Assembly: GCA_029762625.1 (NCBI GenBank)
Contig: JARVGI010000002.1
Location: 126,772 to 190,771 of the forward strand
DNA length: 64,000 nt
Source: Methanomicrobiaceae archaeon
GTDB lineage: Archaea > Halobacteriota > Methanomicrobia > Methanomicrobiales > Methanomicrobiaceae
Direction: 5' to 3'
Position numbers and translations under genes: made by a program. Position 1 is the stretch's first letter; the number at the start of each line of letters is the position of its first letter. A model generated the notes under the pieces. The model saw only the letters and a list, made by a program, of their open reading frames with translations, did not search any database and had not been told where the DNA came from. This document shows, piece by piece, positions 45,433 through 53,999 of the stretch.

Positions 45433-47223
45433 ATGGAGACCGGGGTCATCCTGATGCTCATTGTCATCGCGACAGCTGTCGCGCTCTTCGTCACCGAACG
45501 CCTCAGGGTCGACATGGTCGCCCTCCTCGTCCTGGTCATGCTCTTCTGGTTCGGCCTGGTGACTCCGCAGGAGGCGATATCCGGCTTCTCCAGCAACGCC
45601 GTGATCGCCATCATCTCGGTGATGATCCTGGGCGGCGGGATCGAACGCACCGGCGTGACGGGCCACCTGAGCCGGTTCATCGTCGGGATCGCGGGAAAAA
45701 ACGAAAAACGGCTTCTCGCCACATTTTCTGCCGCAGTCGGCGGTCTGTCCGCTTTCATCCAGAATATCGGGTCGGTCGCCCTCTTCCACCCCGCCCTGAT
45801 AAGGATCGCAAAGACCACAGGGATTCCGCCGTCCCGCCTCGTTATGCCGATGGGGTTTGCGGCGATCACCGGCGGCACCCTCACCATGATCGGTTCGGGA
45901 GCTCTGATCATCCTCAACGATCTCCTGGTCGCCAGCGGCGCAGAGCCCTTCGGGTTCTTTGCAGTGACGCCGGTGGGCCTTCTCCTCCTCTGCACGGCAA
46001 TCCTGTATTTCCTCCTGCTGGGCCCATACGTCCTCCCCGGAGGCCACCCGGAGTCCCGCAGGCCCGGAAGCCAGGAGGCCCTCGTGGACACATGGCAGCT
46101 CCCCACCGAGATGCACCACTACCACATCCCGGCCGCCAGCCCTCTTGTCGGCAAGGAACGGGAAGAGGTGCGCCTGAAAACAGATTATTCCCTCCACCTC
46201 CTCGCCGTGACCGAAAAGAAGGAGGTCTCCTATGCGCCCTGGCGGCACGCCACTCTGCGTGCCGGGCAGTACCTCACCCTCCTGGGCAGAGCGGAGGACG
46301 CGGAAAGGTTCGCATCCGACTACTCGCTCCAGCGCAGCCTCTACCAGGAGCGCCTCTCCGCGGAGGTTGGGGGCGTGTATGCCGGTTTTGCGGAGATCGT
46401 GGTCAGGCCGCACGCACAGATCGCCGGCAGCAGCCTGCGGGAGATCGCATTCAGAAAGACCTACGGCGTCGAGCCCATCATGTTCTCCTCAGGGGGCGCC
46501 GAGACGCGCATGGGGTTCTTCGACACCCCCCTCTCGGCCGGCGACGCCATCGTGGTCTTCGGGCCGTGGAGCAGCATCCACACACTGGCCGCCGACCCGA
46601 ACTTCATCCTCTCCACCAGGGTTGAGGAACCCGCCATGCGGAGGGAGAAGGCACCCGTTGCCGTCCTCTGTTTTGCCGGGGGGATCGCCCTCACGCTGAC
46701 CGGGATCCCGATCTCCATGGGCCTTCTCACCGGGGCGCTCGTCATGATCCTCACCGGCGTGCTCAGCATCGACGAGGCCTACCGCTCGATCGACTGGAAG
46801 ACCATATTCCTGCTCGCCGGGCTCATCCCGCTCGGTACGGCGATGATCAACACGGGGACGGCAGCCCTGATCGCCGGCAGCGTGCTCCCGCTCATCGGGG
46901 GCGCCCACCCCCTCCTGCTCTTCATCGGCATCGGGGCACTCGCGACCCTGTTCACCCTGCTGATGTCCAACCTCGGGGCCGTCGTTATCCTGGTCCCGAT
47001 CGCCCTCCTCATCGGCGCTGAAACCGGGATCGACCCCCGCGGCCTGGCCCTGCTCGTCGGGCTCTGCGCTTCCAACTCATTCCTCCTGCCGACGCACCAG
47101 GTGAACGCCTTTCTCATGTCATCGGGCGGCTACCATACGTCCGACTACCTGAAGGCCGGCAGTATCCTGACCGTTCTCTTCCTCGTCGTCGTTTCGGGAT
47201 GGGTTTATATGCTCTTCGTATGA
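45433..47223 (+). CDS. SLC13 (DASS)-type permease with two internal TrkA-C domains
   Basis: This 596-residue protein has a membrane half at each end (GFSSNAVIAIISVMILGGGIERTG, then NIGSVALFHPALIRIAK at the N-terminal side; LLMSNLGAVVILVPIALLIGAE and LLPTHQVNAFLMSSGGY at the C-terminal side). A central soluble insert (about residues 215-400) holds two TrkA-C/RCK-C-like domains (SPLVGKEREEVRLKTDYSLHLLAV and SSLREIAFRKTYGVEPIMF, abbreviated). This layout is that of SLC13-family sulfate or dicarboxylate carriers seen in archaea and algae. It is followed after about 36 bases by a sulfur-enzyme fusion gene, which favours a sulfur oxyanion or related substrate. Confidence 0.92.
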   Translation: METGVILMLIVIATAVALFVTERLRVDMVALLVLVMLFWFGLVTPQEAISGFSSNAVIAIISVMILGGGIERTGVTGHLSRFIVGIAGKNEKRLLATFSAAVGGLSAFIQNIGSVALFHPALIRIAKTTGIPPSRLVMPMGFAAITGGTLTMIGSGALIILNDLLVASGAEPFGFFAVTPVGLLLLCTAILYFLLLGPYVLPGGHPESRRPGSQEALVDTWQLPTEMHHYHIPAASPLVGKEREEVRLKTDYSLHLLAVTEKKEVSYAPWRHATLRAGQYLTLLGRAEDAERFASDYSLQRSLYQERLSAEVGGVYAGFAEIVVRPHAQIAGSSLREIAFRKTYGVEPIMFSSGGAETRMGFFDTPLSAGDAIVVFGPWSSIHTLAADPNFILSTRVEEPAMRREKAPVAVLCFAGGIALTLTGIPISMGLLTGALVMILTGVLSIDEAYRSIDWKTIFLLAGLIPLGTAMINTGTAALIAGSVLPLIGGAHPLLLFIGIGALATLFTLLMSNLGAVVILVPIALLIGAETGIDPRGLALLVGLCASNSFLLPTHQVNAFLMSSGGYHTSDYLKAGSILTVLFLVVVSGWVYMLFV

Positions 47224-47259
47224 CTATCTGCTCCAGAGAAGAACGGAGTGAATGAGAGA

Positions 47260-48624
47260 ATGGTAATTCAGCAGTTTTTCCTCCCGGGCATCGCGCACAG
47301 CTCGTACCTGATCGGCACCACGGGGACGTGCGCCATCATCGATCCCGCACGGGACGTCGACCGCTACATCGATGCCGCATCCGATCTCGGCCTTTCGATC
47401 ACGCATATCCTTGAGACGCACCTGCACGCCGATTTCGTCTCGGGCCATATTGACCTGGCGGAGAAGACCGGCGCCCGGATCTATGCGCCGAAATCCGGGT
47501 CCTGCGAGTTCGACCACGAATCGGTGGGCGACGGCACGCAGTTCTCGGTCGGCGAGATCAGGTTTGATGTCCTTGATACGCCCGGCCACACCCCTGACGG
47601 CGTCGCCTACGTGGCCACCGACCTCTCCCGCGGCGACGATCCGTTTGCCGTCTTCCCCGGCGACACGCTCTTTGTCGGCGACGTCGGGCGGCCCGACCTC
47701 TTTCCCGGGCAGGCCCGGGACCTTGCAGCACACCTCCACGAAAGCCTGCACACGAAGATCCTCGCGCTGCCCGACCACTGCATGCTCTTTCCTGCGCATG
47801 GCGCCGGTTCGCTCTGCGGCCGGGCGATGGGATCGATGCGCTCCTCCACCATCGGCTACGAGCGCCGGTTCAACGGGGCGCTGCAGATCGCCGACCGGGA
47901 GGAGTTCATCCGCTCGCTCACCGAGGGGATGCCGCCGGCCCCGGACCATTTTGCCCGGTGCAGCGAGATCAACCGCCGCGGCCCAGCTCCTGTCCGCACC
48001 CTCCCGGTGATCCGGCCGATGAAGCCGGCCGAGTTCAGGGAGCGGGCGGAACGGGGCGATACAACTGTCCTTTCAGTCAATAATTACGCCGCCTTCGGGG
48101 GGCAGCATGTCCCGGGGAGTTTCCACATCGACCTCGGCGGGAACTTCTCCACCTTTGCCGGGTGGGTGCTCCCGCCGGAGCGCGAAATCCTGCTCGTCGC
48201 CGACAGCCCGGCACAGGCGGAGGCGGCGGTGGTGCTGCTCCGCCGCGTGGGGCACGACCGCAGCGTCGGCTATCTCGAAGGGGGGGTGCATGCGTGGGCG
48301 ATGGCGGGCTATCCGACCGCCCATGTCCCCCAGGTCTGGCCGGCCGAGGTGCATGCGATGACCAGGGAGGGAGGGGCAATGCTCGTGGACGTGCGCACCG
48401 CCGAAGAGTACGACGAGGGCCATGTGGCCGGTGCGACCAATATCATGGTGACGGACCTGAGGGAGCGTGCCGACGGACTCGATCCGGCGCGGCCGGTCGT
48501 CGTGATGTGCAGGACCGGGCAGCGATCGAGCCTGGGGTGCAGCATCCTGAAGCGGAAGGGGTTCGCCAGCGTCTACAACGCCGCGGGCGGGATCACCGCC
48601 TACCATGCGGCCGGATATTCCTGA
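47260..48624 (+). CDS. CstB-like metallo-beta-lactamase fold persulfide dioxygenase fused to two rhodanese domains
   Basis: This 454-residue three-domain protein starts with a metallo-beta-lactamase-fold domain (residues 1-240) bearing ETHLHADFVSGH, the ETHE1-type iron-site motif, plus DTPGHTPDGVAY and FPGDTLFVGDVGRPDL. The second part (about 255-350) is a rhodanese-like domain that lacks the catalytic cysteine (LLVADSPAQAE). The last (about 355-450) has the active loop CRTGQR. This order matches CstB of Staphylococcus, which oxidises persulfide with O2 and passes thiosulfate on. In an anaerobic methanogen it may serve oxygen/sulfide stress. The start at 47260 (MVIQQFF) is preferred over 47248. 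Confidence 0.93.
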   Translation: MVIQQFFLPGIAHSSYLIGTTGTCAIIDPARDVDRYIDAASDLGLSITHILETHLHADFVSGHIDLAEKTGARIYAPKSGSCEFDHESVGDGTQFSVGEIRFDVLDTPGHTPDGVAYVATDLSRGDDPFAVFPGDTLFVGDVGRPDLFPGQARDLAAHLHESLHTKILALPDHCMLFPAHGAGSLCGRAMGSMRSSTIGYERRFNGALQIADREEFIRSLTEGMPPAPDHFARCSEINRRGPAPVRTLPVIRPMKPAEFRERAERGDTTVLSVNNYAAFGGQHVPGSFHIDLGGNFSTFAGWVLPPEREILLVADSPAQAEAAVVLLRRVGHDRSVGYLEGGVHAWAMAGYPTAHVPQVWPAEVHAMTREGGAMLVDVRTAEEYDEGHVAGATNIMVTDLRERADGLDPARPVVVMCRTGQRSSLGCSILKRKGFASVYNAAGGITAYHAAGYS

Positions 48625-48806
48625 GAGGGAGGGAAGGTCCGGACGTCGTATCGTGCCGGTGCCGGGATCGGCATGCTCTCCCGGCTCGCGCCTCCCCTCT
48701 CGGACCGCCCGGACGGGCGGGATGATCGAGCGGTCGTCCGTCGGGAAGCGGTGCTGGAACGGGCCGATCAAAGACATACTATTTTCGCGATTTCTCAAAA
48801 AGGGGA

Positions 48807-48878
48807 TGGGCCCGGTGCGATTCGAACGCACGACCGTCCGGTTATGAGCCGGACGCTCCACCACTAAGCTACGGGCCC
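48807..48878 (-). tRNA. tRNA with CAT anticodon (Met or Ile2)
   Basis: The 72-base cloverleaf reads 5' GGGCCCG stem, GCTTAGTGGTGGAGC D-arm, anticodon arm TCCGG-CTCATAA-CCGGA with CAT, T-arm GTGCG-TTCGAAT-CGCAC and 3' CGGGCCC followed by discriminator A. No CCA is encoded. It lacks the GGG/CCC anticodon stem typical of initiators, so it is an elongator Met or the lysidine/agmatidine-type Ile2 tRNA. TATATATAC (48910-48918, minus strand) sits about 33 bases upstream, and a T5 tract follows the 3' end (48797-48801). Confidence 0.95.
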
Positions 48879-48908
48879 GCGGGGCATACCGGCAGGGATG
48901 CTGGTGCG

Positions 48909-48920
48909 TGTATATATACA
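48909..48920 (-). promoter_or_regulatory. Putative tRNA promoter
   Basis: TGTATATATACA lies about 31-42 bases upstream of the tRNA 5' end, at the spacing of an archaeal TATA box. Confidence 0.6.
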
Positions 48921-49019
48921 TCAATCGGTGGTAAAAAAGGTTGCCGGGGGGGTTCCCGGGCCCCCGTGTGCGGCGTTCATACCGTACGCCCGGCAGGGAG
49001 GAGGGACGTCCTCTTCGCT

Positions 49020-50399
49020 CTAGAACCCCTTTCTCCGTTTCGGCGTCCTTCTCCGCACCACCACGATACCCGCTCCCACAAGGATAATACCTGCCGCGGA
49101 TAGGCCGGCAAGCCAGACGAGCCCCATATCAAGCTCCTTTTCGATGGTTATCGTGACCGAGCGCACCTCCTCGCCCGGCTCAATGCCGATCACGGTCCAT
49201 GCGGTGGTGTAGCCATCCATCGATGCGGTGAAATTGTAGGAATCCGCCGGCGGGAGACTGTCGCTGATGATCCCTTTCGCGTCGGAAATCCCGAACGAAT
49301 CGCCGTTGACGCTGACCTTCGCCCCGGGGATCACCTGATGGTCCTTATCCTGGACCAGCACGCTGACCGTCGCCAGCTCCCACATCATTTCGGCCGCAAC
49401 ATCCTGGCCCTCCTGGTCGATTACTCTCTCCTCTTCCCAGGCGACGAAGCCGTCTTTTGTGATGCGGATTTCGTAGGTCCCCTGCAGTACGTCCTGAAGG
49501 CTGAACCGGCCGTACGTGTCCGTCTCGCCCTTTGGTTCCCCGTCGAGGAAGACTGCCGCCCCCGCAACCGGGACTCCCGCGGGGTTGACCGCGATCAGGG
49601 AGACGGGGTAGGTGGCCAGCGAGAGCGAGAGATCCAGAACGAGGTCGTCTTTGTTGATATACCGGGAGACCATGAGATCGCGGAAGCTCTCGGCCTCAAC
49701 CCGCAGCTGCACCTGCTTTTTCCGGTCGAGGTGGGTGATGAGGATGCCGTTGCCGCCCGTCACCCCGGCGCTCTTCCCGTCGATGAAGATCCGGGCTCCT
49801 ACGACGGGCGCCTGGTCGTCGGCACTGAGCACCCGCAGGGCGATCCGGTCCTCGTGCACGAGCCAGCGCTGCAGCGTGACGGTATCGGCGTCGACTTCAT
49901 ACTCCCAGGTGTCGGTGACATAGTCGTCCGCACTGACCTCAACGGTATACTTTGCATCTTTCGCGAGTTTGAAGGTGGTACTGCCGTCGGTGCGCGTCCT
50001 CGCCGTCTCCGTCTCGTCGCTGCCTTCGAGGGTTACCTTCAGGCGGGCGTAATCGACGGGCTCGAGCGTGTCGGCGTCGTAGACGAGGATCGTGACGCTC
50101 GCGGTATCAAGGACGAGGTCCACAGAGACCGAGGTGTCGTCTTCGTCGATCCAGTCACTCCAGTCCTTATACCCGCTTTGTCGCACCTCGAGTTCGAAGG
50201 GCTCATCGAGCGAATGGGAATACGAATATTTCCCGTCACTGTTGGTCTTCCCCTCGTAGTCCCCGTCGATATAGATGGAGGCTTCGGAGATGGCGGATCC
50301 ATCATCGTCATCCTGAACGGTGATTTTCAGCGTGGTCGCCTGGACGGCACCAACCAGGAGTACACACGCCATAAGGACAAAAAACAGGCGAATTCGCAT
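49020..50399 (-). CDS. Cell-surface beta-repeat protein (carboxypeptidase-regulatory/PEGA-like)
   Basis: This 459-residue protein has a signal peptide (RIRLFFVLMACVLLVGAVQA) and about five beta-sandwich repeats, each of the form ...ASIYIDGDYEGKTNSDGKYSYS, ARIFIDGKSAGVTGGNG, AAVFLDGEPKGETDTYGRFS or AKVSVNGDSFGISDAKG. That x-DG/NG-x-x-x-G-x-T-x-x-x-G loop is typical of carboxypeptidase-regulatory-like and PEGA surface domains. It ends with one membrane helix (LVWLAGLSAAGIILVGAGIVVV) and a short basic tail RRRTPKRRKGF that anchors it with the repeats outside. It probably has an adhesive or S-layer-associated role. An upstream in-frame extension to 50543 is not a likely start. Confidence 0.88.
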   Translation of the reverse strand: MRIRLFFVLMACVLLVGAVQATTLKITVQDDDDGSAISEASIYIDGDYEGKTNSDGKYSYSHSLDEPFELEVRQSGYKDWSDWIDEDDTSVSVDLVLDTASVTILVYDADTLEPVDYARLKVTLEGSDETETARTRTDGSTTFKLAKDAKYTVEVSADDYVTDTWEYEVDADTVTLQRWLVHEDRIALRVLSADDQAPVVGARIFIDGKSAGVTGGNGILITHLDRKKQVQLRVEAESFRDLMVSRYINKDDLVLDLSLSLATYPVSLIAVNPAGVPVAGAAVFLDGEPKGETDTYGRFSLQDVLQGTYEIRITKDGFVAWEEERVIDQEGQDVAAEMMWELATVSVLVQDKDHQVIPGAKVSVNGDSFGISDAKGIISDSLPPADSYNFTASMDGYTTAWTVIGIEPGEEVRSVTITIEKELDMGLVWLAGLSAAGIILVGAGIVVVRRRTPKRRKGF

Positions 50400-50575
50400 G
50401 AAAAGAGTATTTTCATCTGCCACTTTTAATTCATCGGTTTGCATTGGGAGGGCGGTCCGCAACCGGGCCCGGCAGGATGCTGCCGCACCCGTGTGCGCAT
50501 GCCGGCGCACCGCCATGACCGGGAGAGCGGTTGAATGATACATTCATAGGGGCAGACGTGCCATGCGGGGATGCC

Positions 50576-51730
50576 ATGGACACCGATGCAACCACCGTAT
50601 TCAGCCGGGACATCATGCGCGAGTTTGCCGCCCTGACCGGACTTGAGCCTCCCGGCACCCGTCCCAACCGTTACCTGTGGACGGACGCTTTCGCGGTCTG
50701 CACCTATCTTGCGCTCTTTCGCCGGACGAACGACCGGAGCTTGCTTGACCGTGCGCTACGCCTCGTCAACCTGGTGCACCGCACCCTCGGGCGGCACCGG
50801 GACGACGATCCCAGAGACGGCTGGATCAGCGGGCTCTCCGAGCGGGAGGGGGCGCTTCACCCGACTCTGGGGGGGCTGCGGATAGGAAAGCGCATGAACG
50901 AACGCGGGGCAGACGAACCTCCCGACGCGCACGAAGAATGGAACCGGGACGGGCAGTACTACCATTACCTGACGAAATGGATGCACGCCCTTGCTCGCGT
51001 GGCAGCGGTCACCCGGGATCCTGTGTATCTGCGGTGGGCGATGGAGCTCGCAAAGGCCGCGCATGCGGCGTTCACCTATGCCCTCCCCTCGGGCGGCGGC
51101 AAGAGGATGTGCTGGAAGATGAGCATCGATCTGTCCCGTACCCTCGTCCCCTCCATGGGCCAGCACGACCCGCTCGACGGCCTGGTCACCTATGCTGAGC
51201 TGCAGGGTGTGGCCGCGCGGGATTTCGGAGGATCGGTGCCGCTCGATCTTCTCCGTGAACGTGCAGATGCGGCCGCGATATGCCGGGGCATGCCGCTTGT
51301 CACCGATGATCCGCTCGGGATCGGCGGACTCCTCTTCGACGCCACGCGCATTGCGCATTTGATGGAAGTGGGAGGATTCGGCGACGAAGGCCTGCTCGAA
51401 TCCGTCATGGACTCGGCCATGATTGGTCTGGAATCCTACACAGCAGGAAGAACGCTCGATCTGCCCGCGCAGCACCGCCTTGCCTTTCGCGAGCTCGGGC
51501 TTGCGATCGGGATCACCGGGGTTGCGGAGTGTGCGAATGCGTTTGGCCGGACCGATGCCCTTGAGCGGCGGGCCGAAGCCCTCGTGGGCTATATGCCGCT
51601 TGGGGACGCGATCGAAGGGTTCTGGATGGATGAGAGGAACCGGCAGGCCCGCACCTGGATCGAGCATACGGAGATCAACATGGTGATGCTCGCCGCCCGT
51701 CTCGCACCTGATGAGTTCCTTAGGGTATAG
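50576..51730 (+). CDS. Helical protein with alpha-toroid-like pattern, unknown function
   Basis: This roughly 384-residue soluble protein is rich in Ala, Arg, Asp and Leu. The pattern suggests paired helices (DAFAVCTYLALFRRTNDRSLLDRALRLVN, then YYHYLTKWMHALARVAAVT, then LRWAMELAKAAHAAFTYAL, described in order). The alternation of helices with WxxD/YxxH positions recalls (alpha/alpha)6 barrels such as GH8-, GH88- or GH127-like enzymes, but no catalytic motif is clear. The ATG at 50576 (after GGGGATGCC) is preferred over 50531, which has no ribosome site. The TAG stop sits at the natural end of the protein. I do not recognise the family. Confidence 0.7.
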   Translation: MDTDATTVFSRDIMREFAALTGLEPPGTRPNRYLWTDAFAVCTYLALFRRTNDRSLLDRALRLVNLVHRTLGRHRDDDPRDGWISGLSEREGALHPTLGGLRIGKRMNERGADEPPDAHEEWNRDGQYYHYLTKWMHALARVAAVTRDPVYLRWAMELAKAAHAAFTYALPSGGGKRMCWKMSIDLSRTLVPSMGQHDPLDGLVTYAELQGVAARDFGGSVPLDLLRERADAAAICRGMPLVTDDPLGIGGLLFDATRIAHLMEVGGFGDEGLLESVMDSAMIGLESYTAGRTLDLPAQHRLAFRELGLAIGITGVAECANAFGRTDALERRAEALVGYMPLGDAIEGFWMDERNRQARTWIEHTEINMVMLAARLAPDEFLRV

Positions 51731-51991
51731 GCTGGTTTCGAGGAAATAACAGGATTCCGGCTGCAAACATTGTCACGGTGCATGGGGGTGCCGGAAGGAA
51801 GACCCGGAGAAGGAAATCCGGTGGTTCTCCGTACACGCGGAGATATGGATACATATCCATTGCGGGGCACTGTAGGACGGGAATCATTTTCTGGATCCTT
51901 TTTATCGACAAACTATTATGTATGTGGGAAAACCAGAAAACTCCTGTTTCGGGGGAAAACCCTGAGTGTTGCTATGGAGGTGAGGTGCGGT

Positions 51992-52378
51992 ATGGTTGCG
52001 GATGATGTCAGGAAAGCCATCGATACGGCAAATGAACGGTTCATGGAAGGATTCGTGAAGGGGGATGCCTCGATTACGGCATCGGGGTTTGCAGAAGAGG
52101 CAGTCGTCTTCCCCCCCGATACCCCGGTGGTCCAGGGAAAGAAGGCGATCGAGAATTTCTGGGCGACGGTCATGGCATCCGGGGTGAAAGAGGTGCAGCT
52201 GACCACGGACGAACTCGTCGGGAGTGGCGAGTATGTCCACGAGCGGGGAACCGGGATCCTCACAGTCCGCCCTGCCGGCGGGATACCCACCGAGCAGACG
52301 ATCAAGTACGTCGTCGTCTGGCGGCAGACTGCAGATGGCTGGAAGAACCTCTGGGATATCTGGAACACCTCCCCCTGA
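51992..52378 (+). CDS. SnoaL/DUF4440-like small protein
   Basis: This 128-residue protein (VADDVRKAIDTANERFMEGFVKGDASITASGFAEEAVVFPP, abbreviated, then KKAIENFWATVMASGVKEVQL and QTADGWKNLWDIWNTSP) has the NTF2-like cone fold pattern of the SnoaL/DUF4440 family. The family covers small-molecule isomerases or hydrolases and unknown roles. The ATG at 51992 is chosen because GGAGGTGAGGTG lies just upstream; an open frame reaches back to 51770 but that part lacks family similarity. The gene stands alone. Confidence 0.85.
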   Translation: MVADDVRKAIDTANERFMEGFVKGDASITASGFAEEAVVFPPDTPVVQGKKAIENFWATVMASGVKEVQLTTDELVGSGEYVHERGTGILTVRPAGGIPTEQTIKYVVVWRQTADGWKNLWDIWNTSP

Positions 52379-52588
52379 GAGATGTTCACAGAAAAACTCT
52401 CTTTTTCATGACCCTGCATCCATGCAGCCGTGTGTGCAGGAATGGCAACCGGTCGTCCGGCGTGCGGAGATCCGACAGGTCGGTTTTTATGCATTTGCGT
52501 ATTCCGGGGCCCCGGTTGCTTGTATTCCCGGAAAGAGGGCGCACGGGACCTGCCTCTTACATTCCTCCGAACTCCCCCGGGAGCGCTT

Positions 52589-52930
52589 CTATGCAGGTCG
52601 TGTGATCTCCGGGGTCACTTCCCGTGCCCGGGCCGAGTACACCCTGAACTCCTTGACCTCGGGCGGGCCCGTGAGGTACTTCTCCAGTTCCTCAAGCGGC
52701 TCCTTCAGGGCCCCGGTGGGATGATATAGCTGTTCCGCAGAGGCTTCCATCGCATCTTCGTCGTCCCAGAACGTGAGAATCACCTCTGAATCAGGGTCTT
52801 CCTCCGATAGCAGGATAACGTCCCCGCGAAACCCGCGCATGCCGATTGCCATGATTTTATCGAGCGTTTCAAGCGCCTCTTCCCGCTGGCCGCTTCTGTA
52901 CTTCCAGACAGTCATCCGTGCACCTACCAT
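52589..52930 (-). CDS. Small ABM-like (antibiotic biosynthesis monooxygenase fold) protein
   Basis: This 113-residue protein (GARMTVWKYRSGQREEALETLDKIM, then GFRGDVILLSEEDPDSEVILTFWDDEDAMEAS, abbreviated, then YHPTGALKEPLEELEKYLTGPPEVKEF) has the dimeric ferredoxin-like pattern of ABM-type proteins: strand-helix-strand with a W residue and an EVILTFWDDEDAM core. Function is unknown; such proteins are often stress-related or act on small organic molecules. Confidence 0.75.
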   Translation of the reverse strand: MVGARMTVWKYRSGQREEALETLDKIMAIGMRGFRGDVILLSEEDPDSEVILTFWDDEDAMEASAEQLYHPTGALKEPLEELEKYLTGPPEVKEFRVYSARAREVTPEITRPA

Positions 52931-53232
52931 GATACCCGTTCCCCCTGCAGGCTGTTCGGAGATATGTACATTATGCCGCTCTCCAGATATCCCACCCTAC
53001 GCCGTCTCTCTGCTGCCCGATCTCCGAAGCCGCGTATTATTGCCGGGGAATTATTCTGTGAGATGTGTTTTCGGCCGGGAAATGCAGAAAAAGGTGATTT
53101 CTTTGATGCAACGTAACGGAACGGATTTGGATGGGGTGTGTGCTGAAGGAATAGCGCCACTCCGAAAGAAAGCCCACCCCGTCCTCGAAGAGAGCGGGAT
53201 TTCAGGAAGTATCCCCTGCCGGAGGATTTATC
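52931..53232. other. Intergenic region, 302 bases
   Basis: No well-supported gene is seen. A plus-strand frame from 53083 (MQKKVISLMQRNGTDLDGV) runs 55 codons into the methyltransferase 3' end but has no ribosome site. An AT-rich patch near 53034-53050 may belong to transcription ends or a promoter. Confidence 0.4.
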
Positions 53233-53865
53233 CTATCTCTTCTCCATGAACGCATACACCGCCAGGTGGGGCGCATACTTCCCTGCGATCGTGCGTGTCT
53301 CCAGATCGATGATAGCAAAGTGTGGGGAGAAGAGTTCCGCGAGTTCCTCTTCCGAGGAGAAGTAGAGTACGGTCCCGATAGGGGTTCTCCGGTATTTTCC
53401 CTCGCCCCCGAACTGCGGATCCGATTCGCTGAAGCAGACCGAGAGGTACTTCCCCCCTGGCCCAAGCACCGCATGTACGTTCGCCACGTACTGCTCCCTT
53501 TCATCGGGCATGATATGGTGGAGCAGTTCCCAGTCGTATGCAAACCGGCATGAGTTGCGCATCCAGCCGACGTCTCCGAGCACGTCTGCGACCAGAAAAT
53601 CGGCAGTCACTCCTTTCTTGTCTGCCTTCTCCCTGGCAATCCGAATCGCCGTCGGCGAGATGTCGATTCCGGTCACCCGAAACCCTTTCGATGCCAGGTA
53701 GACGACAGAGGTCCCCGTACCGCATCCGAATTCGACGGTCCTGCACGGTGTCACCCTGCCACCCTCTACCAGATCCACCAGCGCCTCCGGGGGTTCGGAC
53801 ATATCCCAGGGAATAGCCTCCGGATTCATTGTCGCGTAGAGGGTCTCCATGTCGATCTGCTTCAT
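53233..53865 (-). CDS. SAM-dependent methyltransferase
   Basis: This 210-residue class I methyltransferase has the SAM-binding motif I VEFGCGTGTSVVYLA, motif II acidic residue in TGIDISPTAIRIA, LVADVLGDVGW and motif IV FAYDWELLHHI, followed by VHAVLGPGGKYLSVCFSE. The ATG at 53865 gives the typical start MKQIDMETLYATMNPEAIPWD; the open frame continues to 54003 but the upstream part is unlike the family. It lies 134 bases after the GH15 gene on the same strand. Substrate is unknown; the EGKYRRTPIGTVLYFSSEEEL segment is typical of tellurite/thiopurine-type small-molecule methyltransferases. Confidence 0.9.
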   Translation of the reverse strand: MKQIDMETLYATMNPEAIPWDMSEPPEALVDLVEGGRVTPCRTVEFGCGTGTSVVYLASKGFRVTGIDISPTAIRIAREKADKKGVTADFLVADVLGDVGWMRNSCRFAYDWELLHHIMPDEREQYVANVHAVLGPGGKYLSVCFSESDPQFGGEGKYRRTPIGTVLYFSSEEELAELFSPHFAIIDLETRTIAGKYAPHLAVYAFMEKR

Positions 53866-53999
53866 GCCGTTCACCGGTTCGCCGCTCGCAGGAGATAGTG
53901 GGAGTTCGCAGCTGATGAATGGTGCGGCGGCGAGGACGGCAGGTCGCCGGCGGACATCCGGATCAGAGCGATACGCCGGGCATCTGGAGATATACTTCA

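Noticed and set aside
53083-53249. 55-codon plus-strand frame (MQKKVISLMQRNGTDLDGV and on)
   Set aside because: It runs into the methyltransferase 3' end and lacks a ribosome site; evidence is too weak to call a gene.
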